DNA of 64,000 nucleotides from Sporosarcina ureae (GTDB lineage Bacteria > Bacillota > Bacilli > Bacillales_A > Planococcaceae): assembly GCF_002109325.1 (NCBI RefSeq), contig NZ_CP015348.1:523501-587500 (forward strand), read 5' to 3'. A model generated the notes under the pieces. That model had not been told where the DNA came from. It worked only from the letters and a program-made list of their open reading frames with translations, and made no database searches. Made by a program: the position numbers and the translations under genes. Positions 7,704 through 17,342 of the stretch are shown here, piece by piece (position 1 is the first letter of the stretch; every line of letters starts with the position of its first letter).

Positions 7704-9083
7704 TTAATAATCGTCCATTTCAGATACTGTCACGAATTTATAGCCTTGAGACTGTAGATTCTCGAGCACCGCGTCCAGTCCATCTGCTGTAGATTTATGA
7801 ATATCATGCATTAAAATTATGCTTCCTGCACGGGTTGCTTCCGTAACATGTTCTAATAACAGCTCTGGATCATGATGCTCCCAGTCTAATGTATCCACGT
7901 TCCATAACACCACAGGTAATTTCGTGCTTTCTCGTACACGATCATCAATAGCCCCATATGGCGGTCTGAAAACAGTAGCCGTTTTTCCTGTAGCTGCTTT
8001 TATTATATCTGAGGTGCCTGTCACTTCACTTAAAAGTTCAGTATCCGTAACCCCGGTCAATGAAGGGTGATTCCATGAGTGATTACCTATCTCATGGCCA
8101 GCTTCTGCTACCTTCTTGGCAATTGCAGGGTATGAATGGACTCTATTGCCAAGCATAAAGAATGTAGCTTTCGCATTGTATTTATCAAGTGTTTTTAAAA
8201 TTCTTTCTGTATATATAGGATCCGGTCCATCATCAAACGTCAACGCAATCGTCTTTTCTTTTTTGGTATCATCTGTTGCTACTTGGAACCTCTTCGCAAT
8301 GAATGGATTCAATTTATTCAATGGAATCTCTACTGTTGCCGGTCCAGCTTGACGTTTAGTAAATTCACCAGTTCCAAAGTATAAAATTAAGGAATCATCG
8401 GTTAAAGCAAAGTTCTGATAGTTTACCCACATCGGCTCTGTTGGTTGCCACACGCTTTCGTCAATCACATCATCCTTAAGTAAAGGACTATGATGAATTT
8501 CGTCACGCACTACACTCGCCATACGCTTTAACTTTTCCAGGTTATGATCCACAATATCCTGAATCGCTAATTCGTTGCCAGTTTCAGGATTGATATGAAA
8601 CGTATGCATTTCCACTTGACTATCCTTATCAGCAAAATATGTCACAGCCCGCATGACAAACGAATAGTTCCCCGAAAGATGCTGAAGCGTTTCAAAAGAT
8701 ACATCCAACTTTGACACTCGGTTATTCTTTTTTTGCTCTGTAGCATACGTTGTTTTTAATTCTTCTACATAATCTAGCACTTGTTGATTGAACCCATCAT
8801 ACTCGGTTTGTGGATAGTGAATGGTAAACGGATACTGTGCTCCATTAGCTGTCTCCACAAACTCTTTAATTCCTGGATAGGATGATGTAATGGACTCTAC
8901 TGCTACTTCTTGTTTTGGCTCAGGTATAATCTCGTGCGTTGCTTGTTTAATAGGCCCTTGATCTTTATGGTTTTTCATTACATTCATTATTAATATAAAA
9001 GCAACAGATGTCATGACGACAATCGCTATGATAAATATCTTGTCAATCCATGGTGAACGTCGTTTTGTATTTGTGATTTTCAT
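7704..9083 (-). CDS. pdaC: PdaC-like peptidoglycan/polysaccharide deacetylase
   Basis: 459 aa, close to B. subtilis PdaC in size and layout. One membrane anchor (about residues 16-35) is followed by a DUF4163/DUF3298-like region (about 60-260) and a NodB deacetylase domain (about 265-455). The NodB domain keeps TFDDGPDP (catalytic and metal aspartates), HSWNHPSL (metal histidines), RPPYG and the C-terminal LMHDIH. Predicted to act outside the membrane, removing acetyl groups from wall glycan, which affects lysozyme and autolysin sensitivity. Shine-Dalgarno AAAGGAG precedes the ATG. Substrate (MurNAc versus other glycan) is not decided by sequence. Confidence 0.85.
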   Translation of the reverse strand: MKITNTKRRSPWIDKIFIIAIVVMTSVAFILIMNVMKNHKDQGPIKQATHEIIPEPKQEVAVESITSSYPGIKEFVETANGAQYPFTIHYPQTEYDGFNQQVLDYVEELKTTYATEQKKNNRVSKLDVSFETLQHLSGNYSFVMRAVTYFADKDSQVEMHTFHINPETGNELAIQDIVDHNLEKLKRMASVVRDEIHHSPLLKDDVIDESVWQPTEPMWVNYQNFALTDDSLILYFGTGEFTKRQAGPATVEIPLNKLNPFIAKRFQVATDDTKKEKTIALTFDDGPDPIYTERILKTLDKYNAKATFFMLGNRVHSYPAIAKKVAEAGHEIGNHSWNHPSLTGVTDTELLSEVTGTSDIIKAATGKTATVFRPPYGAIDDRVRESTKLPVVLWNVDTLDWEHHDPELLLEHVTEATRAGSIILMHDIHKSTADGLDAVLENLQSQGYKFVTVSEMDDY

Positions 9084-9472
9084 AAAAAACTCCTTTATAA
9101 CACAGCGCCCTACATTTAAGAGCTAATTACAATTTATTTGTAATTGACCTACTATACCCTTTAAAACACAAAGCTATTCTACATTTTAATGATATATTCT
9201 TATGCAGCTAAAAGCTATAACTTTCCTGTTTTTCTATCTACTAGTATACAATAAATAATGGGTGATACAAGGTTGCGCCCATTCCCGCTAGTTACTTTAT
9301 ACTGAACAGTTATGTGAAATAACTTTAGAATCCTTTTCTCAAAAATAAAATTATGCTATACTATTCAAGGCTCGAATTTTGCAACTTCGGGTTCAAGGGA
9401 TAATTATCCCTTTGTACACACCGATCTCGGCTGTTGTCTATTGCAAAGATTAAACAGAAGGCGGTAATTTAT
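9084..9472. other. Divergent intergenic region pdaC/trhO
   Basis: No gene is visible in these 389 bases. The trhO side has an extended -10 (TGCTATACT, 9354-9362) and an 18-bp perfect palindrome (9395-9412) in the transcribed leader. The pdaC side is AT-rich with no clear promoter that I can assign. Confidence 0.5.
9357..9412 (+). promoter_or_regulatory. trhO promoter -10 and downstream 18-bp palindrome
   Basis: TATACT at 9357-9362 carries a TGn extension, compensating for a weak -35. AAGGGATAATTATCCCTT (9395-9412) is a perfect palindrome some 33 bp downstream, in the leader and 60 bp before the trhO start. It could be an operator or an mRNA hairpin. Confidence 0.4.
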
Positions 9473-10447
9473 ATGGAAGAGAAAGACTATCGGGTTTTAT
9501 TGTTTTATAAGTATGTAACGATTGAGGAACCTGAAGAATTTGCGGCTTCACACTTGGCATTTTGCAAAGAAACTGGATTAAAGGGACGTATCCTAGTTGG
9601 ATCAGAAGGAATCAATGGTACTTGCTCTGGAACAGTTGAACAGACGGATGCGTATATGGAGCATATGAAAGCCGATCCTCGATTCGCTGATGTATGGTTC
9701 AAGATCGATGAAACAGATCGCCACGCTTTCAAAAAAATGCATGTTCGCTATCGTCCAGAGATTGTAAACCTAAGCTTACCTGAAGACGTCAATCCATTGG
9801 AACTGACGGGCGAATATCTAGAACCTGAACAGTTTTTACAGCAAATGCAAGAAGAGAATACGGTTATATTAGATGCTCGTAATGATTATGAGTATGACCT
9901 AGGTCATTTCCGTGGTGCGATCCGCCCGGATATTGAGAACTTCCGTGATCTTCCTGAATGGGTAAATGAAAACAAAGAACAACTTGAAGGTAAGAAGATT
10001 CTTGCCTATTGTACGGGTGGAATTCGTTGTGAGAAGTTCACAGGCTGGTTAAAGCGTGAAGGATTTGAAGACGTTGCACATTTACATGGTGGAATTGTTT
10101 CTTACGGTAAAGATCCTGAAGCAAAAGGTCAGTTATGGGATGGTCAGTGCTACGTATTTGACGAGCGCATTGCCGTTCCGATTAACCAAGTAGAACATGT
10201 CATTGTAGGTCGTGACCACTTTGATGGAACTCCTTGCGAACGATACGTCAACTGTGCGAATCCCGAATGTAATGCGAAGATTCTATGTTCCGAAGAAAAT
10301 GAACACCTCTATATGCGTAGCTGTTCAGACGATTGCCGCACACATCCTCGTAACCGTTATTTCGTTGAACACGATATGACAGTGGACGAATACGATGCAC
10401 GTATAGCTAAAATCGAAGAATTACACGCAAGCGAAACGATTTCTTAA
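9473..10447 (+). CDS. trhO: tRNA uridine-5-oxyacetic/5-methoxyuridine-forming hydroxylase, rhodanese type
   Basis: 324 aa cytoplasmic enzyme of the TrhO (YceA/YbfQ) family, which hydroxylates U34 of certain tRNAs using molecular oxygen as the first step to mo5U or cmo5U. An N-terminal acylphosphatase-like part (1-90) is followed by a rhodanese domain (about 120-225) with the active loop CTGGIRCEK, then a C-terminal cysteine cluster ([15 protein letters not shown]). I chose the ATG with AGAAGGCGG upstream; the longer frame starting at 9434 has no ribosome site. Monocistronic, with its own terminator. Confidence 0.9.
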   Translation: MEEKDYRVLLFYKYVTIEEPEEFAASHLAFCKETGLKGRILVGSEGINGTCSGTVEQTDAYMEHMKADPRFADVWFKIDETDRHAFKKMHVRYRPEIVNLSLPEDVNPLELTGEYLEPEQFLQQMQEENTVILDARNDYEYDLGHFRGAIRPDIENFRDLPEWVNENKEQLEGKKILAYCTGGIRCEKFTGWLKREGFEDVAHLHGGIVSYGKDPEAKGQLWDGQCYVFDERIAVPINQVEHVIVGRDHFDGTPCERYVNCANPECNAKILCSEENEHLYMRSCSDDCRTHPRNRYFVEHDMTVDEYDARIAKIEELHASETIS

Positions 10448-10456
10448 TAGATGAAT

Positions 10457-10490
10457 AGCCAGCTTCCTATAACAGGGAGCTGGCTTTTTG
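10457..10490 (+). terminator. trhO terminator
   Basis: AGCCAGCTtCC/GGgAGCTGGCT stem followed by TTTTTG, immediately after the trhO stop. Confidence 0.9.
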
Positions 10491-10541
10491 TTATCGTATG
10501 TAATGTATGATTAAAGTACCGATATACTATTTACCCCATAC

Positions 10542-11318
10542 TTAACCAAATTTTCCTGCTATGTAGTCTTTTGTTTCAGAAAATACAGGTCTGGTAAATA
10601 TTTTGGCAGTCTGTCCATACTCTTTTACTTCTCCGTTCAAGAAGAATGCTGTGTAATCAGAAATTCTGGCCGCTTGTTGCATATTATGCGTTACAATAAC
10701 GATTGTATACTGTTCTTTTAATGACATGATCAGCTCTTCAACTTTTGTAGTTGAGATTGGATCCAATGCTGACGTCGGCTCATCCATTAATATAATATTC
10801 GGTTTGGTTGCCAGTGTACGTGCGATCGTCAGTCTTTGCTGTTGTCCTCCTGATAAACCTGTTGCATTTTTGTCCAGTTGATCTTTAACTTCGTCCCATA
10901 AAGCGGCAGCACGAAGATTCTCCTCAACAATATTATCCAATACTTTTTTATTGTTTTCTCCATGAATACGGGGTCCATAAGCGATATTCTCATATATTGA
11001 AAACGGAAAGACCGATGCATGCTGAAACACCATCCCCACTTTCTTTCGGAGTTCTACGGGATCTATAGAAGAAGCTGTTATGTTCTCTCCACCTATCCAA
11101 ATAGCTCCTTTTGTGCACGCCTTAGGAATTAAATCATTCATCCGATTCATTGTCCGTAAAAACGTGGATTTTCCACATCCAGATGGGCCTATAAGTGCAG
11201 TGATTTTCTGCTTTTCAAACTTCAGATTTATATTCTTCAGTGCATGATGTGTATCATAATAGAATTGCAGATTTTCTGTTTGGATAACTGCTTGTCTCTT
11301 CGTTTGCGCTACCTTCAT
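10542..11318 (-). CDS. pstB: Phosphate ABC transporter ATP-binding protein (second PstB)
   Basis: 258 aa ATPase of the high-affinity phosphate importer. Walker [10 protein letters not shown] (about residues 43-51), signature LSGGQQQR and Walker [14 protein letters not shown] are intact; PstB-type MNRMNDLIP follows the Walker A helix. Start MKVAQTK has AGGGGGA upstream. Last gene of pstS-C-A-B-B. It is a paralogue of the gene next to it, as in B. subtilis where two pstB genes end the operon; both look functional. Confidence 0.93.
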   Translation of the reverse strand: MKVAQTKRQAVIQTENLQFYYDTHHALKNINLKFEKQKITALIGPSGCGKSTFLRTMNRMNDLIPKACTKGAIWIGGENITASSIDPVELRKKVGMVFQHASVFPFSIYENIAYGPRIHGENNKKVLDNIVEENLRAAALWDEVKDQLDKNATGLSGGQQQRLTIARTLATKPNIILMDEPTSALDPISTTKVEELIMSLKEQYTIVIVTHNMQQAARISDYTAFFLNGEVKEYGQTAKIFTRPVFSETKDYIAGKFG

Positions 11319-11331
11319 CACTAATATCCCC

Positions 11332-12162
11332 CTATCCGATATGACCATTTATATAATGAGCCGTTTGTTCATGACGTGGATTATTAAATATTTGTTCAGT
11401 TGATCCATGTTCAACTACGCGGCCCATATAAAAATAGGCTACTTTATCTGAAATCCGCGCTGCTTGCTGCATATTATGTGTCACGATGATGATTGTAAAT
11501 TCCTTTTTTAACTGTGATATTAAGTCTTCTATTTTTGCTGTGGACACAGGATCTAATGCAGAAGCTGGTTCATCTAGCAATAATACGCTCGGCTGCATCG
11601 CAAGTGCTCTAGCGATACAAAGACGCTGCTGCTGCCCACCAGAAAGGCGCAGTGCTGAAGTATGTAATTGATCTTTCACTTCATCCCACAGTGCTGCTTT
11701 TTTTAGACTGTCTTCCACGATTCGTTGTAATTCAGTCTTATCCTTCACTCCATGACGCATTGGTCCGGATGCAACATTTTTGAAAATAGATTTGGCAAAC
11801 GGGACAGGTCTCTGAAATACCATCCCCATCTGTTTACGTATCTCATGTAAATTGACACGGGGCGAATGCAGTTCTACACCTTCATAATAGATTTCACCTT
11901 CCGTACGACATTGCTGGATATCATCATTCATTCGATTAATAGAACGTAGGAAAGTGGACTTTCCGCAACCAGATGGGCCGATTAATGCCGTAACGGATTG
12001 TTTCGGAAAGGTTAAACTTACTTGATCTACAGCACGATGTTCACCATAATACACCGATAAGTTGACCGTTTGTAGCACAGAACTTCGTTGAAAATCAGGA
12101 CTGTTCCCTATTTCCGTTCTATTCATTTTCATTGTGGTAGGTTGTAATGCAACTGATTGCAT
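11332..12162 (-). CDS. pstB: Phosphate ABC transporter ATP-binding protein (first PstB)
   Basis: 276 aa. Walker [10 protein letters not shown], signature LSGGQQQR and Walker [14 protein letters not shown] are present. A longer N-terminal tail (about 35 residues before the domain) distinguishes it from the downstream copy. AAAGGAGG lies 6 nt before the chosen ATG, so the upstream frame is not used. 13 nt separate it from both neighbours, supporting one transcript. Couples ATP hydrolysis to phosphate import through PstA and PstC. Confidence 0.93.
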   Translation of the reverse strand: MQSVALQPTTMKMNRTEIGNSPDFQRSSVLQTVNLSVYYGEHRAVDQVSLTFPKQSVTALIGPSGCGKSTFLRSINRMNDDIQQCRTEGEIYYEGVELHSPRVNLHEIRKQMGMVFQRPVPFAKSIFKNVASGPMRHGVKDKTELQRIVEDSLKKAALWDEVKDQLHTSALRLSGGQQQRLCIARALAMQPSVLLLDEPASALDPVSTAKIEDLISQLKKEFTIIIVTHNMQQAARISDKVAYFYMGRVVEHGSTEQIFNNPRHEQTAHYINGHIG

Positions 12163-12175
12163 ATGAATCCTCCTT

Positions 12176-13060
12176 TTAGTTGGCACTCATCTTTTTAAAC
12201 AGTACATTCCCAATAAAACGTGATGTGAAATTAAAGAATAAAATTGAAATAATTAATAATGCAGCTGCTCCGTCAGAAATAGCTGATGCGTCCGGCATAA
12301 TACCTTCTCCGTTAATTTTCCAAATATGAACTGCCATTGTTTCGGCCGGTCTAAATGGATTTAAAGGGGATGTAGGTGACAGTGGATTCCAATTAGTGAA
12401 GTCTATAATCGGTGTACTCATTCCGGCTGTGTAAATTAGAGCAGCTGCCTCTCCGAATACTCTTCCGGATGCCAGTATGACACCTGTGACAATACCAGGA
12501 AGAGCTGCTGGAAGTATGATAGTCGTAATTGTTTCCCATTTTGAAAAACCGAGCGCCCACCCTGCTTCGAGCTGCGATTTAGGGACGTTACTGATTGATT
12601 GTTCAACCACTCGGACTAATAAGGGTAGATTGAACACGGATAGTGCAAAGGCGCCCGATATAATTGAAAAACCCCAACCCATATACAAAACGAAAAACAA
12701 AAATCCGAACAGTCCTACTACAATCGACGGCAAAGAAGAAAGCACTTCGATGAGTACACGAATACAACGAATGAACCAATTGTCTTTTGCATATTCCGCT
12801 AAATAAATTCCAGCCCCAATCGCAATGGGGATCGAAATAATCAGTGTCAACACGAGTAAATAAAATGAATTAAACAGTTGAGGGCCAACTCCGCCACCCT
12901 CTTTAAAAATCTGTGGAGGAGACGTGATAAATTGCCAGCTGAGTTGCGGAATCCCTTGAACAAAGACAAATCCCAGCAATCCTGCTAAAACTGTAATGAT
13001 CATGCCGACAATTACATATAATCCAGCTGTCGCGAGTCGATCTGTACTTTTAGCTGACAT
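12176..13060 (-). CDS. pstA: Phosphate ABC transporter permease PstA
   Basis: 294 aa inner-membrane permease with six hydrophobic segments and the EAA-type coupling loop (EAGWALGFSKWETITTIILP, about residues 166-185). Forms the phosphate channel with PstC. The start overlaps the pstC stop (TAATG), indicating coupled translation. The PstA-specific N-terminal large loop with SPPQIFKEGGGVGP is visible. Confidence 0.94.
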   Translation of the reverse strand: MSAKSTDRLATAGLYVIVGMIITVLAGLLGFVFVQGIPQLSWQFITSPPQIFKEGGGVGPQLFNSFYLLVLTLIISIPIAIGAGIYLAEYAKDNWFIRCIRVLIEVLSSLPSIVVGLFGFLFFVLYMGWGFSIISGAFALSVFNLPLLVRVVEQSISNVPKSQLEAGWALGFSKWETITTIILPAALPGIVTGVILASGRVFGEAAALIYTAGMSTPIIDFTNWNPLSPTSPLNPFRPAETMAVHIWKINGEGIMPDASAISDGAAALLIISILFFNFTSRFIGNVLFKKMSAN

Positions 13061-13989
13061 TAGCTACTTTTCCCCTTTCCAATCATTCGGACTGTGATGG
13101 TGAAGAATAGGGACATCAGTAAAAGTACAAGCGCAAGTGACCAAAGTGCATTATTCTCAACCTGTCCCATGACGCTGTATCCCATGCCCATCGTTAATAC
13201 ACTAGTAACCGTGGAAGCTGGGTCAAATAGGGATTGTGGGATAACAGAAGCATTCCCGATGACCATCTGCACAGCTAATGCTTCACCAAATGCACGCGCC
13301 ATTCCGAATATAATTGCCATCATCAAGCCGGATTTCGCTGTTTTCAAAACAACTTTACAAATCATTTGCCACCTAGTGGAGCCAAGTGCCAAAGAAGCTT
13401 CACGTAATGAACGTGGAACTGCTTGAATCGCATCAAAAGCTAAGCTTGTGACGGTTGGTAAGATCATGATGGATAATACAATCGTTCCCGCTGCAATACC
13501 GAATCCACTACCTGGGAACAGATTACGTAAAAAGGGAACAACTACAGTTAAGCCGATGAATCCATAAACAACTGAAGGAATACCTACTAACAGCTCTATG
13601 ACCGGTTGCATGATTCTCTTTCCAGTTCTCGGTGCGATCTCACTCATGAAAATTGCAGCACCAATTGCGAGTGGCGCCGCAATCAGCGCAGAAATTCCTG
13701 TAACTGCTATGGACCCTACTAAAAAAGGTAAGGCTCCAATGATGGGCTTACCCAGGGAATTTACTTCCGCTGGCTTCCAAGCCGTACCTGTAAAGAAGTC
13801 TGTGACACTGCCGTCATTTGTAATGAAAGTAGATAAACCTTTTGAAAAGACCAGAAATAGAATGGCTGCGGTGATCGTCGCTGTTAAGGCAACTGAAAGG
13901 AATGTCATCCACTTACCAATACGCTCCATGCGCATTTTATTGCTTTTTCTATACAGTGGATGTTCCATCTCTTTAATCATTTTAGCCAT
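13060..13989 (-). CDS. pstC: Phosphate ABC transporter permease PstC
   Basis: 309 aa permease with six predicted membrane helices and the coupling loop REASLALGSTRWQMICKVVL. An N-terminal cytoplasmic tail of about 25 residues precedes helix 1. The start MAKMIKEM is chosen because AAAGGAG lies 8 nt upstream. About 40 nt separate it from pstS, too short to hold the attenuating hairpin known between these genes in some bacilli. Confidence 0.94.
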   Translation of the reverse strand: MAKMIKEMEHPLYRKSNKMRMERIGKWMTFLSVALTATITAAILFLVFSKGLSTFITNDGSVTDFFTGTAWKPAEVNSLGKPIIGALPFLVGSIAVTGISALIAAPLAIGAAIFMSEIAPRTGKRIMQPVIELLVGIPSVVYGFIGLTVVVPFLRNLFPGSGFGIAAGTIVLSIMILPTVTSLAFDAIQAVPRSLREASLALGSTRWQMICKVVLKTAKSGLMMAIIFGMARAFGEALAVQMVIGNASVIPQSLFDPASTVTSVLTMGMGYSVMGQVENNALWSLALVLLLMSLFFTITVRMIGKGKSS

Positions 13990-14031
13990 CCTATACACTC
14001 CTTTCGAAAGTAGAGTAGTTTACAAACACTA

Positions 14032-14940
14032 TCATTTTTTTGTAACAGTTCCTTCCGCATCCCGTTCTACCTGCATACCTGTTACCGGTAGGTAGTCCAT
14101 TTCGGGAAGTAATGTTTCTTGAATCTCATCTGAGAGTATATAGTCGATCAATTCCTTGGATAGTCCCGTTGCTTCACCGTTTGTATACATATGCTGGTAA
14201 GCCCAGATTTTCCATTCATTCGACTCGACATTTTCACGATTTGGTGTAACTCCATTGACTTTTAAAGCTGTAGTTGTTTGATCGAAGTATGAAAATGCTA
14301 AGTAGCTGATTGCTCCTGGTGTTTCACTGACAATTTTACGCACTGTGCCTGAAGAATCTTGTTCTTGTGCATCGATCGGCTGTTTTCCATCTAGAGCAAA
14401 CGCTTCAAAAGTAGCTCGCGTACCAGATCCTTTTGCACGATTGATAACAATAATTTCTTGATCATTTCCGCCAAGCTCTTTCCAGTTTGTGATGTCTCCA
14501 GTAAAGACTGCAATCAAATCTTCAGATGAAATATCGGTTACACCTGTCTCTGGGTGACTCACTGGTGCCATTCCGACAACAGCTACCTTATGGTCAACTA
14601 AGTTACTTGCGTCCACGCCTTCTTTTTCTTCAGCGAATATATCAGAGTTTCCGATATCTACTGCATCTTCGCTGATTTTACTTAAGCCAGTTCCACTTCC
14701 GCCGCCTTGAACGTTAATGACCGCGCCTGGATTTTTTATCGTATACTGCTGTGCTGTCGCTTCCACTAAAGGTTGTAGTGCACTCGAACCTACTGCCGTG
14801 ATCGACTCAGTTGTTTGCTTCGTTTCTTGTTTGGATTCTTCTTTTTCACCTTCATCTGCTTTCATACTGCTACAAGCTGCGATCATCCATGTACAAAGTA
14901 AAACAAACGCCAAAACGGTAAATCGATTACGCTTCTTCAT
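14032..14940 (-). CDS. pstS: Phosphate-binding lipoprotein PstS
   Basis: 302 aa solute-binding protein of the phosphate importer, anchored outside the membrane. Signal peptide with lipobox MIAAC (cysteine about residue 23), then an acidic linker and the PBP fold. Phosphate-contacting motifs are visible: TAVGSSALQPL, GGGSGTGL, DIGNSDI and the RAKGSGTRATFE loop. GGGGGA lies 7 nt before the chosen ATG. First gene of the operon, preceded by Pho-box-like repeats. Confidence 0.95.
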   Translation of the reverse strand: MKKRNRFTVLAFVLLCTWMIAACSSMKADEGEKEESKQETKQTTESITAVGSSALQPLVEATAQQYTIKNPGAVINVQGGGSGTGLSKISEDAVDIGNSDIFAEEKEGVDASNLVDHKVAVVGMAPVSHPETGVTDISSEDLIAVFTGDITNWKELGGNDQEIIVINRAKGSGTRATFEAFALDGKQPIDAQEQDSSGTVRKIVSETPGAISYLAFSYFDQTTTALKVNGVTPNRENVESNEWKIWAYQHMYTNGEATGLSKELIDYILSDEIQETLLPEMDYLPVTGMQVERDAEGTVTKK

Positions 14941-14998
14941 CACTGCGTCCCCCTAGACTTTTTTGTTTTAGTAGCAGCTCTCTTTCTACTGCTTCTTT

Positions 14999-15063
14999 AC
15001 TATAATCAATGAGTATTGAGGAGTGATGGATGAAACGTAAAGGTTGTGTAAAGACTCTGTATA
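14999..15063 (-). promoter_or_regulatory. pstS promoter with Pho-box-like direct repeats
   Basis: On the minus strand the hexamers TATACA (15058-15063), TTTACA (15047-15052) and TTTACG (15036-15041) repeat with an exact 11-bp period, the spacing of PhoP-binding boxes (TT(A/T/C)ACA with 5-bp gaps). A -10 hexamer TATAGT lies at 14999-15004. Control by phosphorylated PhoP or the adjacent orphan regulator is inferred. Confidence 0.6.
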
Positions 15064-15117
15064 GAAAAAAACAGTAAGTCAAAATAGGGATGAATAGTAT
15101 GTAAATGCCAATGCAAA

Positions 15118-15158
15118 TAAAAACTGAAGGTCAAATCCATTTGGGATTCACCTTCAGC
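15118..15158 (-). terminator. Terminator after orphan response-regulator gene
   Basis: CTGAAGGT..AATCC stem with GGATT..ACCTTCAG and a T run on the minus strand, so the regulator is not read through into pstS. Confidence 0.85.
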
Positions 15159-15179
15159 TTCAATATGTATATACATAAT

Positions 15180-15884
15180 TTATTTTATTATTTCCTCAAA
15201 TTTATAACCAAAGCCCCTAACAGTCTTGATGTAGACGGGACGTTTTGTATCAGGTTCAATCTTTTCACGCAGATGACTGATATGGACATCTACAATACGG
15301 GAATCACCTGTGTAGTCGTAATTCCATATCGCATTAAGCAGCTGTTCACGGTGTAATACTTTACCTGAATGCCGCATTAAGTATAGCAGTAGTTCAAATT
15401 CTTTTGGTGTCAGCTCTAAAAGATTCCCATCCAAAAAAGCTTCAATTCGATCTGGATGGATTAGTAAACTACCATAACGTAGCTCTGTTGTCGGCTCGAT
15501 TACTTGAATAGAATCCTGTAGTTCTATTCTGCGCAAAATAGCTTTCACACGAGCGAGTACCTCTCGTGGACTGAAAGGTTTTGTTAAGTAATCATCTGCT
15601 CCCAATTCTAATCCAAGAACTTTATCAAATTCATCACTTTTCGCTGTTAACATTAAAATCGGTGTATGAATCTTTTCTTGACGGAGCTTTTTACATACAT
15701 CCATACCATCCATTCCGGGTAGCATAATATCAAGAAGTAGTACATCCGGTTTTTCCGAAAGTGTCATAGAGATTGCGGTATTTCCATCTCGGGCTACGTA
15801 CACTTTGTATCCTGCATGTTCCAAATTATATTGCAAAAGAGTAGCTATTGACTGTTCATCTTCTACAACCAAAACCTTTTTCAT
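15180..15884 (-). CDS. OmpR/PhoB-type response regulator without adjacent kinase
   Basis: 234 aa. Receiver domain (1-118) with DE acidic pair, phospho-Asp in LLLDIMLPGMDG (about residue 52), TAK and KPFS; winged-helix DNA-binding domain (about 130-230) with ELTPKEFELLLYL and the recognition segment DSRIVDVHISHLREKIE. Closely resembles the PhoP encoded at 43078-43779, but no histidine kinase is beside it. Its place just upstream of pstS suggests a phosphate-related PhoB/PhoP paralogue; cross-activation by PhoR is a guess. Confidence 0.88.
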   Translation of the reverse strand: MKKVLVVEDEQSIATLLQYNLEHAGYKVYVARDGNTAISMTLSEKPDVLLLDIMLPGMDGMDVCKKLRQEKIHTPILMLTAKSDEFDKVLGLELGADDYLTKPFSPREVLARVKAILRRIELQDSIQVIEPTTELRYGSLLIHPDRIEAFLDGNLLELTPKEFELLLYLMRHSGKVLHREQLLNAIWNYDYTGDSRIVDVHISHLREKIEPDTKRPVYIKTVRGFGYKFEEIIK

Positions 15885-16166
15885 TTGGTTAGCTCCTTTA
15901 CGGCGAAATCATTAATATTTCTGAATGTCTACGTCTTTACTGTACGATGATGCCAAGTAAATGTCTACCTAAATTCTATTTTGTTAGGTTTGTATTCTAA
16001 CAATCCATTCAAAGTTATTAAGTTTAAGCTGTTCTAACAACTATGAATGACATTTTCATTTCAGTGCAATTAATTGACTTCCCTACTTCGTCCTAGTAAT
16101 CTTATCATTAAGCTTACTTTTAGTTAGTTGTTGAAATTAATTACACTTAAAACTGGAGGAATTACT

Positions 16167-17192
16167 ATGACTCAAGACACACAAAAAGAAATTCATTTAG
16201 CTAACCGTCCTAAAGGATTACCTACTATGGAAACATTCAATTTCGTAGAAAAATCAATTCCTGAACTGAAAGAAAACGAAGTACTTGTACGTACGCTATA
16301 CGTTTCTGTCGATCCATACATGCGAGGAAGAATGATAGATGCAAAATCTTATATTCCCCCATTTAAACTAGACGAAGTGATTGCAGGCGGAGTCGTCGGA
16401 GAAGTGACTGAATCTAATTCAGAAGCATTTGCACCGGGAGATTTTGTTGTAGGAAACCTTAACTGGGCAAAGTACTCAGCTGCAGCCGCGAAAGATCTAC
16501 GTAAAATCGATCCGAGTGTTGCGCCGATCACTACTCATTTAGGTATTCTTGGAATGACGGGTCTAACTGCATACTTTGGTTTACTCGATATCGGTAAACC
16601 ACAAGAAGGTGAAACTGTTGTGGTATCAGGTGCTGCCGGAGCGGTTGGTTCAGTAGTGGGTCAAATTGCGAAAATGAAAGGCGCCAAAGTGATCGGGATT
16701 GCTGGCTCTCAGGAAAAGATTGATTACCTGAAAAATGAACTTGGTTTTGATGAAGCCGTCAATTACAAACTAGATAGCTTCAAAGATGACTTAACTCAAG
16801 CCGCTTCAGACGGAGTGGATATTTATTTCGATAACGTCGGCGGTGAAGTTACCGACGCGGTGTTTACTTTATTGAACAAACATGCACGTATCGCTCTATG
16901 TGGCGCTATTTCTTCATATAACAAAGAAGGTTAAGATGTGGGACCACGACCACAGTCGACGATGATTAAAACAAGTGCGTTGATGAAAGGTTTCACAGTA
17001 GGAGATTACGCAAAAGACTTCCCTACTGCATCAGCTGACTTAGGGAAATGGTTATCGGAAGGTAAGTTGAAATACGAAGAAACCATTGTGGAAGGTTTTG
17101 AAAATATTCCAGATGCATTTCTTGGTTTATTCGAAGGGACTAATTTAGGGAAGCAACTAGTTAAAGTAGCAGATCCGAAAACGGCAAAGTAA
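16167..17192 (+). pseudogene. NADP-dependent oxidoreductase (MDR, YfmJ-like) interrupted by in-frame TAA
   Basis: A medium-chain dehydrogenase/reductase without the zinc site, 342 codons, of the group reducing enones or similar alkenals with NADPH. The Rossmann motif GAAGAVGSVVGQIA is near residue 155. Codon 256 (16932-16934) is TAA, with the same frame continuing on both sides through the conserved GPRPQ stretch to the normal C-terminus. So a single nonsense change, not a frameshift, breaks it; the remaining domains look intact. GGAGGA precedes the start. Either a young pseudogene or a base-call error. Monocistronic with its own terminator. Confidence 0.85.
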
Positions 17193-17213
17193 TATTTGAT
17201 TAACAATAAAAAT

Positions 17214-17253
17214 AGGCTGTTCCAAGGAGTCATAACTTCTTGGAACAGCCTTT
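17214..17253 (+). terminator. Terminator after oxidoreductase pseudogene
   Basis: AGGCTGTTCCAAG pairs with CTTcTTGGAACAGCCT, followed by TTTT. Confidence 0.85.
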
Positions 17254-17290
17254 TGCATTTCATAATCTTTTGGTGTAGCTCACTACATAT

Positions 17291-17333
17291 AAAAAACACC
17301 TTGTACGGAGAAAACTTTCCGTACAAGGTGTTT
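17291..17333 (-). terminator. Terminator after ferredoxin-NADP reductase gene
   Basis: AACACCTTGTACGG/CCGTACAAGGTGTT is a 14-bp stem; the minus strand ends in six T. Confidence 0.9.
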
Positions 17334-17342
17334 GCTCGTCTA

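Noticed and set aside
13598..14095. 165-codon frame opposite pstC/pstS
   Set aside because: It spans two confident genes of an operon on the other strand; no family features.
16932..16937. Recoding (selenocysteine, pyrrolysine or programmed readthrough) at the oxidoreductase stop
   Set aside because: The codon is TAA, not TGA or TAG, no stimulatory structure is evident, and the family does not use recoding.
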